Shown here piece by piece: positions 25,662 to 34,287 of a DNA stretch of 64,000 nucleotides. Each line of letters opens with the position of its first letter. Position 1 is the stretch's first letter. Below the pieces are notes generated by a model. That model did not search any database and was not told where the DNA came from. It worked only from the letters and a program-made list of their open reading frames with translations. Source of the stretch: Gemmatimonadota bacterium (GTDB lineage: Bacteria > Gemmatimonadota > Gemmatimonadetes > Longimicrobiales > Gaopeijiaceae); contig JAJDTB010000027.1 of assembly GCA_022827345.1 (NCBI GenBank), positions 124,001 through 188,000 on the forward strand, given 5' to 3'. Both the position numbers and the translations under genes were made by a program.

Positions 25662-27118
25662 GAACCGGCTCCCACTGTCCGCGATCCCGGCCCGTCTCCC
25701 AGCCCCAGCGCCAGGTAACCCGTCGCGAACAGCGCCACGAACGGCAGCGACCCCCACTGCCCGCCCGCCACCGCCGCCACTCCCGCCACAACCATGAACA
25801 CACCCGCGCCCACGGCCAGCCCCCGCCCGGGAAATCCCTGTCCCGCGGCCTCGTAGCTCGACCGCCGCCCGCCCCCGGCCTTGGGCGTCCTCTCGAAGGG
25901 GTCGCGAAACCGTCCCAGGCCCCGCAGCACCGCCCGGCTGAGCAGCACCGACAGCCCCGCCCCCAGCGCCAGCGTCCCGGCCACGCCCTTCACGGTCGAG
26001 CTCCGGTCGCGGCTGCGCCGCCGGGCCGCGGTCCCGTAGAAGACGATGAAGGGCGCCGTCGCCGCGGTGAAGAGCGCCAGGTCGATCCACCACAGCCGAT
26101 CCATCCCCAGCGCCTGCCTGGCGAGGGCGGAGGGGACGATGAGGAGGGAGAGCACGAAGGTGAGGGGATGGGCGAGGTGGCCGCACAGGTGGACGAAGGC
26201 CTCGAACTTCACCGCCGGGCTGAAGCCGCCCCGGAGCAGCCGCGGCAACACCTTGCGCGCGGTCTGCACCCCGCCCTGCGCCCAGCGCCGCTGCTGCACG
26301 AGGAGCGACCCCGGGGTGGAGGGCAGTTCGGCCGGAACCCCCACGTCGTCGCGCAGCACGAAGCGCCACCCCGCCATCTGCGCCCGGTAGCTGATGTCCA
26401 GGTCTTCGGTGAGCGTGTCGGACTGCCACCCGCCCGCGTCGATCAGCGCCTGCCGGCGCCACAGCCCCGCGGTCCCGTTGAAGTTGAAGAACCGGCGGCC
26501 GCGAAAGCGTCCCCTCTGCTCCAGGAGGAAGTGGCCGTCGAGGAGGAGTCCCTGCGCCCGCGTGAGCCACGAGCCGCCCTCGTTGAGATGGTCCCAACGT
26601 GCCTGCACCATCCCGACGCCCGCATCGGACATCGACGGGAGCAGCTCCTCGAGGAGGGTCGGATGGGGAACGAAATCGGCGTCGAGGATGAGTACGTACT
26701 CACCCTTTGCCGCCTCCAGCCCCGCGGCGAGGGCACCGGCCTTGTAGCCGCTTCGGACGGTGCGGTGGAGCACCTCGACATCCACGCCCCTGCGCCTCCA
26801 GGCCCGCGCCCGCCGCCGCGCCAGGACCGTCGTCTCGTCGGTGGAGTCGTCCAGCACCTGGATCTGCAGCTGTCCCCCCGGAAGTGACAGCCGGCAGGCC
26901 GCGTCGATGAGCCGCTCGATCACGTGCTTCTCGTTGAAGACGGGCAGCTGGACGGTCACCCGCGGCGGAGAGGGATCCCCGGCCGCCGCGGCCGGGCCGG
27001 CTGGAGCCTCGCGCCGCGACAGCAGGAGCAGCGCCAGCCGATGTCCCGCAAAGGGCAGGAGCAGCGCCAGCACGAGCGCGTAGAGCGACACCGCGGTCCA
27101 GCTCAGCGTCTCGATCAT
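25658..27118 (-). CDS. Processive family 2 glycosyltransferase, cellulose-synthase-like
   Basis: A 486-residue membrane glycosyltransferase. Helix 1 (residues 5-33) precedes the GT-A domain: LPVFNE (59-63), LDDSTDE (DD 90-91), LILDADFVPH (DAD 146-148), TEDLD (237-241) and QQRRWAQGG (275-283). D, DxD, TED and QxxRW together mark processive inverting enzymes such as BcsA and plant CSLA-like proteins. Several membrane helices follow (LTFVLSLLIVPSAL and others). It probably polymerises a sugar from a nucleotide donor and passes it through the membrane; the sugar cannot be read from sequence. The ATG overlaps the pgeF stop (ATGA), and the stop overlaps the FG-GAP start, so three genes are coupled. 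Confidence 0.88.
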   Translation of the reverse strand: MIETLSWTAVSLYALVLALLLPFAGHRLALLLLSRREAPAGPAAAAGDPSPPRVTVQLPVFNEKHVIERLIDAACRLSLPGGQLQIQVLDDSTDETTVLARRRARAWRRRGVDVEVLHRTVRSGYKAGALAAGLEAAKGEYVLILDADFVPHPTLLEELLPSMSDAGVGMVQARWDHLNEGGSWLTRAQGLLLDGHFLLEQRGRFRGRRFFNFNGTAGLWRRQALIDAGGWQSDTLTEDLDISYRAQMAGWRFVLRDDVGVPAELPSTPGSLLVQQRRWAQGGVQTARKVLPRLLRGGFSPAVKFEAFVHLCGHLAHPLTFVLSLLIVPSALARQALGMDRLWWIDLALFTAATAPFIVFYGTAARRRSRDRSSTVKGVAGTLALGAGLSVLLSRAVLRGLGRFRDPFERTPKAGGGRRSSYEAAGQGFPGRGLAVGAGVFMVVAGVAAVAGGQWGSLPFVALFATGYLALGLGDGPGSRTVGAGS

Positions 27119-27834
27119 CGTGTCACCCCGGCCGGCCCCCGGCTCCGGGCGACGGTTTGCATGCCGGCTCCCGCCGCCCGCCGCGCCCCCGCCCTGGGCA
27201 GGATCCCGATGAAGCCACGGTGCCGCCCGGTGTCCCCCCGGCGGTGGGAGTAGTAGCGCCCGTCTCCGCAAAGGGTGCACTCGCGGCTGACGGTCAGGCG
27301 CCCGGCCCCGACCCCCGCCGCGATCGCCCGCCGCCGGATCACGCCCCGCAGGTCGATCGGGGTCGCGGCCGACGGGACGGGCTCGTTCAGCGCCTCGAAG
27401 ACCTCCGGGCCGACCTCGTAGCACGCCCCGCAGATCGCCGGACCGAGGTGGACGCAGCACTCCGCCGGGTCGCTGCCGAACGCCCCCGCCATCACCGCAA
27501 GGCCCCGCTCGACGACCCCCGCGGCCGTTCCCCGCCACCCCGCGTGCAGGAGCGCGACCGCCCGGTGCGCCGGATCGGCGACGAAGACGGGCACGCAGTC
27601 GGCGAGCGTCACCGTCAGGAGCAGCCCGGCGCCGCGCGTGACGTGTCCGTCGCCGTCGCCCACGACATGCTCACCCGCCGGAAGGTCCGCGTGCAGCTTC
27701 GTCACCGCCCCGTGCACCTGCCGGCTGCGCACGACCGACGTCCATCCCATCGCCAGCGGATCCTGTCCCCGCCAGGTGGTGCCCGCATCGAGCCATGGGA
27801 GGCGCTCGTCCCATCCCGGTACGCTGGTCGTCAT
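27115..27834 (-). CDS. pgeF: PgeF/YfiH-family purine nucleosidase-like protein
   Basis: A 239-residue protein of the old 'multicopper polyphenol oxidase/laccase' family, now linked to adenosine phosphorylase/deaminase activity (FAMIN) and, in E. coli, to editing of peptidoglycan precursors. Zn ligands are in place: H41 (RQVHG), C80 (TLADCVPV) and H97 (HAGWRGT); GPAICGACYEVGPEVFE and RYYSHRRGDTGRHRGFI complete the fold. ATG 27834 starts it, about 120 bp from the divergent sucA start. It is the first gene of a coupled operon with the GT2 and FG-GAP genes; pgeF more commonly follows rluD or ftsZ, so this neighbourhood is not typical. Confidence 0.88.
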   Translation of the reverse strand: MTTSVPGWDERLPWLDAGTTWRGQDPLAMGWTSVVRSRQVHGAVTKLHADLPAGEHVVGDGDGHVTRGAGLLLTVTLADCVPVFVADPAHRAVALLHAGWRGTAAGVVERGLAVMAGAFGSDPAECCVHLGPAICGACYEVGPEVFEALNEPVPSAATPIDLRGVIRRRAIAAGVGAGRLTVSRECTLCGDGRYYSHRRGDTGRHRGFIGILPRAGARRAAGAGMQTVARSRGPAGVTR

Positions 27835-27957
27835 CGGCGAACCTTGCTAATCTTCCGCGCGGGGGTCTGCGTGATCCCGTCCGCGCCGGGCGCGAATCGC
27901 GGAGCTTTTTCCGCGGCGTATTGCTCCGTGGGAAAAATAACTAGCTTACTGTCCACC

Positions 27958-30870
27958 ATGAGCAGCACCTACTTCGACAGCCAGAACGCGGCCTACGTTC
28001 AGGCCCTCTACGAGGACTTCACGCGGAACCCGCAAGCCGTTCCGCGCCAATGGAGAGAGTTCTTCGAGAGCGACGCCGCCGCGCTGGCGGACGCGGGCCT
28101 GATCGTCCTTGACGGACGGCGCGCGGATCGTCCGAACGGCAACGCCGCGCCCGCACGCGACCCTTCCCGGCTCCCGGAAGCCGACTGGGCTCCGGTCCCG
28201 GCAGCGCCGGCCGCCGCGCCCGAGGCCAGGCGGCTTGCGGCACCCGCTGACGAGCCTTCCGCCGGAGCCTCCGCCGACGACATGCGCCGGCTGCTGCCCC
28301 TCGTCGCCCGCGGCGCGCGCCTGCTGCAGGCGTTTCGCGAGCACGGCCACCAGGCGGCGCGGATCGATCCGCTGGGAAGCGAGCCTCCGGGTCATCCCCA
28401 ACTCGATCCCGGGTACTTCGGCACGACCATGGAGGAGCTGGAGGAGATCCCCACCTCGGTGCTCTTCCCCGAGGGCGGCGACGCCCCGCTCGCCTTCACC
28501 CTCGATACGCTGCAGGGCATGTACAGCGGCGCCCTCGGCTACGAGTTCGAGCACCTCGAAGACCCCGAGAAGGTCGCCTGGCTGTGGGACCAGGTGGAGC
28601 GCGGTACGCACTTCGCGGCGTACACCGACGCCGGCCGGCTGCGCACGCTCGACCGGCTGACCCGCGTCGAGGGGCTGGAGCAGTTCCTGCACCGGGCCTA
28701 TCTGGGGCAGAAGCGCTTCTCGATCGAGGGCATCGACATGATCGTGCCGATGCTCGACGAGGCAATCGAGATGGCGGCTGCGGAGGGCGCGACCGAGATC
28801 GTCATCGGGATGGCGCACCGGGGCCGGCTCAACGTGCTGACGCACATCCTGGGCGTCCCGTACGCCGAGATCCTGGCCGAGTTCGAGGAGGGCGCCGCGC
28901 CGGGGAGCGCGCTGTGGGTGCCCGACCCCGGCACGGGCGACGTGAAGTACCACCACGGCGCCACCGGCGAGTATCCGCTCCGTTCAGGCGGCACGATCCG
29001 GGTCACGCTGGCCCCGAACCCCAGCCATCTGGAGTACGTGAACCCGGTCGTGCTGGGGATGGCGCGCACACAGCAGTACACGGACCGGGGCGCCGGCACG
29101 AAGCGGGATCCGGCGCTGGTCGTGCCGATCCTGATCCACGGCGACGCCGCCTTTGCGGCCGAGGGCGTCGTGGCCGAGACCCTGAACCTCGCGCGGCTGC
29201 GCGGCTACGAGGTCGGGGGTACGATCCACATCATCGGCAACAACCAGGTCGGCTTCACCACCAACCCCGACGAAGGCCGCTCCACGCGCTACGCCAGCGA
29301 CCTCGCCAAGGGCTACGACGTCCCGGTCATCCACGCCAACGGCGATGCCGCGGAGGAGTGCCTCGCGGCGGTGCGGCTGGCGATGGCCTATCGGTCCCGC
29401 TTCCACTCCGACGCCCTGATCGACCTGATGGGCTACCGGCGCCACGGCCACAACGAGGCCGACGAGCCGGGGTACACGCAGCCCGTCCTCTACCAGTGGA
29501 TCTCCACGCACCCCACGGTGCGGATGCAGTGGGCCGGAGAGCTGGTGGCGCGGGGGCTGGTGACCACGGCGCAGGTGGACGAGCGGGTCGCCGGGATGGC
29601 CAGGGAGCTGCGCGCGGTGAAGGATGGCCGGGTGCAGACCGAGAAGAAGGCCGCCTCGCCCTGGGGGGTGCCCAGCTACAGCGCGGTGGACCAGGACTTC
29701 GCGGTGGACAGAGGGGTGCCCCTCGAGCGGCTGGAGCGCATCAATCGGGTGCTCCTGGAAGTGCCCGACGGCTTCACCGTGCACCCCAAGCTGGTTCGCC
29801 AGCTCAGTCGGCGCGGGGAGGATTTCGGGATCGATTTCCGGGTGGTGTGGGGGCACGCCGAGGCGCTCGGCATCGGGAGCATCCTCGAGGATGGCATCGC
29901 CGTGCGGCTCTCGGGCCAGGACTCGGAGCGGGGCACCTTCAGCCACCGCCACCTCGTCCTCAAGGACACCAAAACCGGAGAGCGCCACACTCCGATGGCG
30001 CAGGTGGCGGACACGCGCTTCGAGGTCCACAACTCGCCGCTGACGGAAGCGGCCGTGATCGGCTTCGAGTATGGGGCCGCGATCGCCGCCGAGCGGGATC
30101 TGGTGCTCTGGGAAGCCCAGTTCGGCGACTTCGTCAACGTCGCGCAGGTGATGATCGACCAGTTTCTTTCGGCGGGTTGGTCGAAGTGGGGCCAGCGCTC
30201 CCGCCTTACCCTGCTGCTGCCCCACGGCTACGAGGGGCAGGGGCCGGAGCACTCGAGCGCGCGCCTGGAGCGCTTCCTGCAGCTCTGCGCGGAGGACAAC
30301 ATGCGCGTCGTCTACCCGTCGACGCCGGCGCAGTACTTCCACATGCTGCGCCTGCAGGCCTTCAGCGAACCGGAGCGGCCGCTGATCGTCATGACCCCGA
30401 AGAGCCTGCTGCGGCTGCCGAAGGCGACCTCGACGGTCCGCGACCTGGTGGACGGCGGGTTCCAAAGTGTGATCGACGACCCTTCGATCCACGGGGCGGA
30501 AGGCCGTGACGGCGTCAGTCGCCTGATCCTGTGTACCGGCAAGATCTACTACGACCTCGCGGCGTCGGAGCTGCGGGCCGCGGCTACGAACACCGCGATC
30601 GTCCGGATCGAGACGCTCTACCCGTTCCCCGCGTCCGAGATCGAGGCGCTGCACGAGCGCTACCCCAACGTCGAGACGGTGACCTGGACGCAGGAGGAGC
30701 CGATGAACATGGGCGCACTGACCTACATCCTGCCCCGGCTGCGCAGCGTGCTCCCCTCATCGGTGCGGCTGCGCCATCTGTCGCGGCCCGAGCGCGCCAG
30801 CCCCGCCGAGGGCAATCCCCACAACCACGCCGTCACGCAGAACCAGATCGTCGCCAGGGCGCTGGGGTGA
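27958..30870 (+). CDS. sucA: 2-oxoglutarate dehydrogenase E1 component
   Basis: A 970-residue thiamine-diphosphate enzyme. The N-terminal E2-binding peptide is present (YVQALYEDFTRNPQAVPRQW), followed by an Ala/Pro linker. GMAHRGRLNVLTHILG (about 284-299), HGDAAFAAEGVVAETLNLAR and IIGNNQVGFTTNP form the TPP site, with FSHRHLVL and HSSARLERFLQL later. It decarboxylates 2-oxoglutarate and passes the succinyl group to the E2 subunit. ATG 27958 was chosen from the family N-terminus although no clear Shine-Dalgarno precedes it; an upstream in-frame extension overlaps pgeF antisense and looks noncoding. E2 (sucB) and E3 are not adjacent. Divergent from pgeF. Confidence 0.95.
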   Translation: MSSTYFDSQNAAYVQALYEDFTRNPQAVPRQWREFFESDAAALADAGLIVLDGRRADRPNGNAAPARDPSRLPEADWAPVPAAPAAAPEARRLAAPADEPSAGASADDMRRLLPLVARGARLLQAFREHGHQAARIDPLGSEPPGHPQLDPGYFGTTMEELEEIPTSVLFPEGGDAPLAFTLDTLQGMYSGALGYEFEHLEDPEKVAWLWDQVERGTHFAAYTDAGRLRTLDRLTRVEGLEQFLHRAYLGQKRFSIEGIDMIVPMLDEAIEMAAAEGATEIVIGMAHRGRLNVLTHILGVPYAEILAEFEEGAAPGSALWVPDPGTGDVKYHHGATGEYPLRSGGTIRVTLAPNPSHLEYVNPVVLGMARTQQYTDRGAGTKRDPALVVPILIHGDAAFAAEGVVAETLNLARLRGYEVGGTIHIIGNNQVGFTTNPDEGRSTRYASDLAKGYDVPVIHANGDAAEECLAAVRLAMAYRSRFHSDALIDLMGYRRHGHNEADEPGYTQPVLYQWISTHPTVRMQWAGELVARGLVTTAQVDERVAGMARELRAVKDGRVQTEKKAASPWGVPSYSAVDQDFAVDRGVPLERLERINRVLLEVPDGFTVHPKLVRQLSRRGEDFGIDFRVVWGHAEALGIGSILEDGIAVRLSGQDSERGTFSHRHLVLKDTKTGERHTPMAQVADTRFEVHNSPLTEAAVIGFEYGAAIAAERDLVLWEAQFGDFVNVAQVMIDQFLSAGWSKWGQRSRLTLLLPHGYEGQGPEHSSARLERFLQLCAEDNMRVVYPSTPAQYFHMLRLQAFSEPERPLIVMTPKSLLRLPKATSTVRDLVDGGFQSVIDDPSIHGAEGRDGVSRLILCTGKIYYDLAASELRAAATNTAIVRIETLYPFPASEIEALHERYPNVETVTWTQEEPMNMGALTYILPRLRSVLPSSVRLRHLSRPERASPAEGNPHNHAVTQNQIVARALG

Positions 30871-30964
30871 CCGGGGGCCGGTCGGGTCCGGCTCCGGCGC
30901 GTGCAGGTTGCTCCGGCATCCCGGCCACTCTCCGGCAGAGCTCGGTTTGGCGGGTGACGTCGCA

Positions 30965-32176
30965 ATGCTGACCGCCGCCGACGTGACCGCCGCGCGGGAG
31001 CGAATCGCCTCGCAGGTCGTCAGGACCGGGTGTCCTCAGTCCTTCGCCCTGGGCGGCGCGGCCGGCTGCCCGGTGTTTCTGAAGGCCGAACTGCGGCAAC
31101 AGACAGGGTCGTTCAAGGATCGGGGCTCGCTGAACAAGCTGTTGCTGCTTCCTCCCGGGCAGCGTGAGGCGGGGATCATCGCCGCCAGCGCCGGCAATCA
31201 CGCCCAGGCGCTTGCCCGCCACGCAGCGCGGCTCGGCATCCCGTGCACGATCGTCATGCCCGACACGGCGCCGCTGATCAAGGTCAGCAACACGCGCGCA
31301 TCCGGCGCCAGGGTCCTGCAGACCGGGGAGACGTTGTCCGACGGGATGGCGCTCGTCCGGCGGCTGATGGACGAGGAGGGTCTAACCCTCGTGCACGCCT
31401 TCGACGACCTCGCCGTGATGGCGGGCCAGGGGACGATGGGGCTCGAGATCCTGGAACAGGTGCCCGACGTGACCACGATCGTGGTGCCGATCGGCGGCGG
31501 CGGGATGATCTCCGGGATCGCCACGGCGGTGAAGGCGGCACGGCCCCAGGTGCGCGTGATCGGGGTTGAGGCCGCCGCCTCGCCCGGTGCCGCGCAGTCC
31601 CTGAAGGCGGGCGCGCCCGTTCACGTCGAGATGTCCGACACGCTGGCCGACGGGATTGCGGTGAAGCAGATCGGCGACCTCACCTATCCCCACATCGAGG
31701 CGCTGGCGGACGATGTCGTCCTGGTCGACGAGGAGGAGATCATTCGCGCCATCTTCTTCCTGCTGGAGCGCGAGAAGCTGGTGGTGGAAGGAGCGGGGGC
31801 CGTCGGCGTGGCCGCGCTCCTCGAGGGGAAGATCCGGGCCGGGCCGGGTGAGACCGTGACCTGCGTCCTCTCCGGCGGAAACATCGACATGAACATGGTG
31901 TCGCGGATCATCGACCGCGCGCTTTGGGCCGACGGCCGCCTCGCCAGCCTGTCGGTCGTGGTGCGCGACCGCCCCGGCTACCTCAACGAGGTGACCGCGG
32001 TGGTCGCGATCGAGGGCGCCAACGTGCTGCACATCGAGCACACCCGCGCCTTCGGCGACATCACCGTCGGGAAGGTGGGCATCGCGATGAAGATCGAGAG
32101 CCGCGGCCGCGACCATGTGGCGAAGATCGTGGCCCACCTGCGAGAACTCGGGCACGACGTGGAAGAGGTGCTTTAG
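30965..32176 (+). CDS. Threonine ammonia-lyase (threonine dehydratase) with ACT domain
   Basis: A 403-residue fold-type II PLP enzyme. K51 in GSFKDRGS is the Schiff-base lysine; SAGNHAQALARHA binds substrate; VVPIGGGGMISG holds the phosphate; and VTCVLSGGNIDMNM follows. The last 70 residues (LSVVVRDRPGYLNEVTAVVA onward) form an ACT domain. Length and single ACT domain match catabolic-type TdcB/short IlvA enzymes rather than the two-ACT biosynthetic IlvA of E. coli. It converts threonine to 2-oxobutanoate and ammonia. ATG 30965 was preferred over an earlier in-frame start at 30908, which lies in GC-rich sequence after sucA. It may follow sucA on the same transcript. Confidence 0.9.
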   Translation: MLTAADVTAARERIASQVVRTGCPQSFALGGAAGCPVFLKAELRQQTGSFKDRGSLNKLLLLPPGQREAGIIAASAGNHAQALARHAARLGIPCTIVMPDTAPLIKVSNTRASGARVLQTGETLSDGMALVRRLMDEEGLTLVHAFDDLAVMAGQGTMGLEILEQVPDVTTIVVPIGGGGMISGIATAVKAARPQVRVIGVEAAASPGAAQSLKAGAPVHVEMSDTLADGIAVKQIGDLTYPHIEALADDVVLVDEEEIIRAIFFLLEREKLVVEGAGAVGVAALLEGKIRAGPGETVTCVLSGGNIDMNMVSRIIDRALWADGRLASLSVVVRDRPGYLNEVTAVVAIEGANVLHIEHTRAFGDITVGKVGIAMKIESRGRDHVAKIVAHLRELGHDVEEVL

Positions 32177-32191
32177 CAGGGGGTTGGCCCC

Positions 32192-33514
32192 CTATCCCCT
32201 TTCGGGCACCGGCACCCCGTACTGCGCCAGCGTCTGCGCCATCGTCGGCCGCCCCAGCCGCACCCGGCTGTCATCCAGCAGATACGAGAAGACGAATCCG
32301 GCCCCGAGCATCAGGATGCCGATGAGGAAGCAGTACATGACCGCGCGGTCGGGGTACGTGTCCTTCAGGTAGCCGACGTACATGGGACCGATGATCCCCG
32401 CCGCCGACCAGGCGGTGAGAATCGTCCCGTAGATCTTGGACATGTTCTTCGATCCGAATACGTCGAGGATGAACGACGGCATGGTCGCGAAGCCGCCGCC
32501 GAAGCACAGCAGCACGTAACAGACGAGGATCGAGAAGATCCACGGGTTCTCGTTGGTCATCAGAATGCCGAAGACCACCATCTGGCTCGCGAGCAGCACG
32601 CGAAATACCGACACGCGGCCCAATCGATCGGAAAGCAGGCCCCAGAAGAGCCTGCCGACGCCGTTGCACAGCGAACTCATCGCGATGAGGGTGGCTCCGT
32701 ACTCCGCAAGCGTCGCCGGATCGATCGATGGATCGGCGAGCCCCCACACCTCCTGCAGCAGCTCCGACTGGAAGCTGATCACCGAGATTCCGGCCGCGAT
32801 GTTGAAGAAGAACACGATCCACATGATCGCGAACTGCGACGTGCGCATGTACGGCGCCGCCGGCTCGACCTCCGCGGGCGCCGCCGCCTTCGCCGCGGCC
32901 GGCTGGCCGGGCGCTCCCGTTTCCGGCGGATCGCTCAGGACCAGGCTGCACGGGATGAGGATGCACGCGAACACGATCCCGAGCCACAGGAACACCACCT
33001 GAAGGTCGCCCTGGGCCTGGACGACCAGGAGCGGAGCCAGAACCTTGCTCAGCAGGAACGCGCCGACCCCGAAACCCATCACCACGATCCCCGTCACCAG
33101 CCCCTTGCGATCGGGGTACCACTTGGCGGCCGTGGTCACCGGAGTCACGTATCCCATCCCGATTCCCGCGCCCCCGATCACGCCGTAGCCGAGGTAGAAG
33201 AGCCACAGCGAGTCGATGGCCAGCGCCAGGCTGCCCAGCAGGTAGCCGGCGGAGAACATGACGCTGCCCAGCACGGCAAGGAACCTGGGCCCGACCCTGG
33301 GGAGCGCCTGTCCGGCCAGCGCCGCCGAAACCCCGAGGGTGAAGATCGTGATGCTGAAGGCGGCCGCCGTCTGGCTGAACGTCCAGCCCACGTCCCTGAC
33401 GAGCATCGTCTGAAAGAAGCTCCAGGCGTATACCGTCCCCAGACACACCTGCAACACGGTGCAGAAGAGCGCGATGACCGCCCTGGGCGCACTCCGCCGG
33501 ACGCGTGTCGCCAC
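32192..33514 (-). CDS. MFS transporter, oxalate/formate antiporter (OxlT-like) family
   Basis: A 440-residue, 12-helix major facilitator protein. Landmarks of the OFA/OxlT group: LGTVYAWSFF in helix 1, TLGVSAALAGQALPRVGPRF, GAGIGMGYVTPVTTAAKWYP followed by DRKGLVTGIVVMGFG, and GLLSDRLGRVSVFRVLL in the second half. Members exchange small carboxylates; the actual substrate is not known here. A central loop (about residues 205-225) is Ala/Pro/Glu-rich. The GTG at 33514 lies two bases after the stop of the membrane receptor gene, so the transporter is the last gene of that operon. It converges with the threonine ammonia-lyase gene. Confidence 0.87.
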   Translation of the reverse strand: MATRVRRSAPRAVIALFCTVLQVCLGTVYAWSFFQTMLVRDVGWTFSQTAAAFSITIFTLGVSAALAGQALPRVGPRFLAVLGSVMFSAGYLLGSLALAIDSLWLFYLGYGVIGGAGIGMGYVTPVTTAAKWYPDRKGLVTGIVVMGFGVGAFLLSKVLAPLLVVQAQGDLQVVFLWLGIVFACILIPCSLVLSDPPETGAPGQPAAAKAAAPAEVEPAAPYMRTSQFAIMWIVFFFNIAAGISVISFQSELLQEVWGLADPSIDPATLAEYGATLIAMSSLCNGVGRLFWGLLSDRLGRVSVFRVLLASQMVVFGILMTNENPWIFSILVCYVLLCFGGGFATMPSFILDVFGSKNMSKIYGTILTAWSAAGIIGPMYVGYLKDTYPDRAVMYCFLIGILMLGAGFVFSYLLDDSRVRLGRPTMAQTLAQYGVPVPERG

Positions 33515-33516
33515 CT

Positions 33517-34287
33517 CTAGCGTCCCTTCCCGGTTCGCACCCCGCCCTCTCGCGCGCGGCCGTCGGCGACGTGCTGCATCAGGCGTGCCATGTCGCCGAT
33601 TTCGTCGTCCCTGGTCAGCAGGTCGTCGTGAGGCACCTTGTCCTCATCGCGCTCGCGGGCAAGCCGGACGACGAACTCCAGCAGTGCGGCCAGCGGCCTC
33701 GACGCCAGGTTGACCAGCCAGATCGAGGCCAGCACACCCGTCACCAGAATGATGCAGAGCAGGTAGATCTGCTGGCCGACGGCGCGCTGGGTCTTCAGGC
33801 CCAGAAGCTCGAGGTCCATCCCTACGTGCACCGTGCCCGCAACGCCGGAAAGGATGGGGCTACCGACTTCGATGAAGTCCCCCAGCCCGGGCAGGCTCCG
33901 GTCGACCGGTTCCGTCGCGGTGTGGTCGCTCGCCAGAATCTCTTCCGGGATCCCCGGAATGAAGGTGTGAGCGAGGAATTCTCCGGTGTCGCTGGTGATG
34001 TAGATGTACCGGATGCTCTGAATCTGCACGAACTGGTCGATCAGGGACTGCAGCGTGGCCAGGTTCCGGTTGAGGAGGATGTCCACGCTGGAGTCGGCGA
34101 TGTTCTTCGCGATGCTCTCGCTGTTGATGATGTACTCGTCGCGCAGCTCGCGGGACACGCTGATGATCGACAGAATCGAGATCGAGAGCACCACGGCGGC
34201 GAAGAGCGCGAAGAACCCGAATCGCGTCTTCCGGAAGAGTTTCCTGACCAGCAGGGCCTCTTTCCCGTGTCGTCTGGAGCGCGTCAT
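33517..34287 (-). CDS. Membrane receptor with extracytoplasmic sensor domain and HAMP, no kinase
   Basis: A 256-residue two-helix protein. TM1 (about 25-47, FGFFALFAAVVLSISILSII), a periplasmic domain of about 120 residues with a CACHE/PAS-like pattern (SRELRDEYIINSESIAKNIA, IRYIYITSDTGEFLAHTF), TM2 (about 170-192), and a cytoplasmic HAMP-like segment (NLASRPLAALLEFVVRLARE). It then stops, 40-50 residues after the HAMP. A histidine kinase or methyl-accepting domain would normally follow, so either a partner supplies the output or the protein is shortened. The start overlaps the stop of the solute-binding protein gene (ATGA), and the stop lies two bases from the MFS gene. Confidence 0.75.
   Translation of the reverse strand: MTRSRRHGKEALLVRKLFRKTRFGFFALFAAVVLSISILSIISVSRELRDEYIINSESIAKNIADSSVDILLNRNLATLQSLIDQFVQIQSIRYIYITSDTGEFLAHTFIPGIPEEILASDHTATEPVDRSLPGLGDFIEVGSPILSGVAGTVHVGMDLELLGLKTQRAVGQQIYLLCIILVTGVLASIWLVNLASRPLAALLEFVVRLARERDEDKVPHDDLLTRDDEIGDMARLMQHVADGRAREGGVRTGKGR

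Noticed and set aside
27898-27915. CGCGGA/TCCGCG hairpin before sucA
   Set aside because: Only 6 bp and common in this GC-rich DNA; no regulator or riboswitch core is visible around it.
27157-27957. In-frame extension of sucA upstream of 27958
   Set aside because: It lies antisense to pgeF and lacks any E1-like sequence; the E2-binding peptide begins just after 27958.
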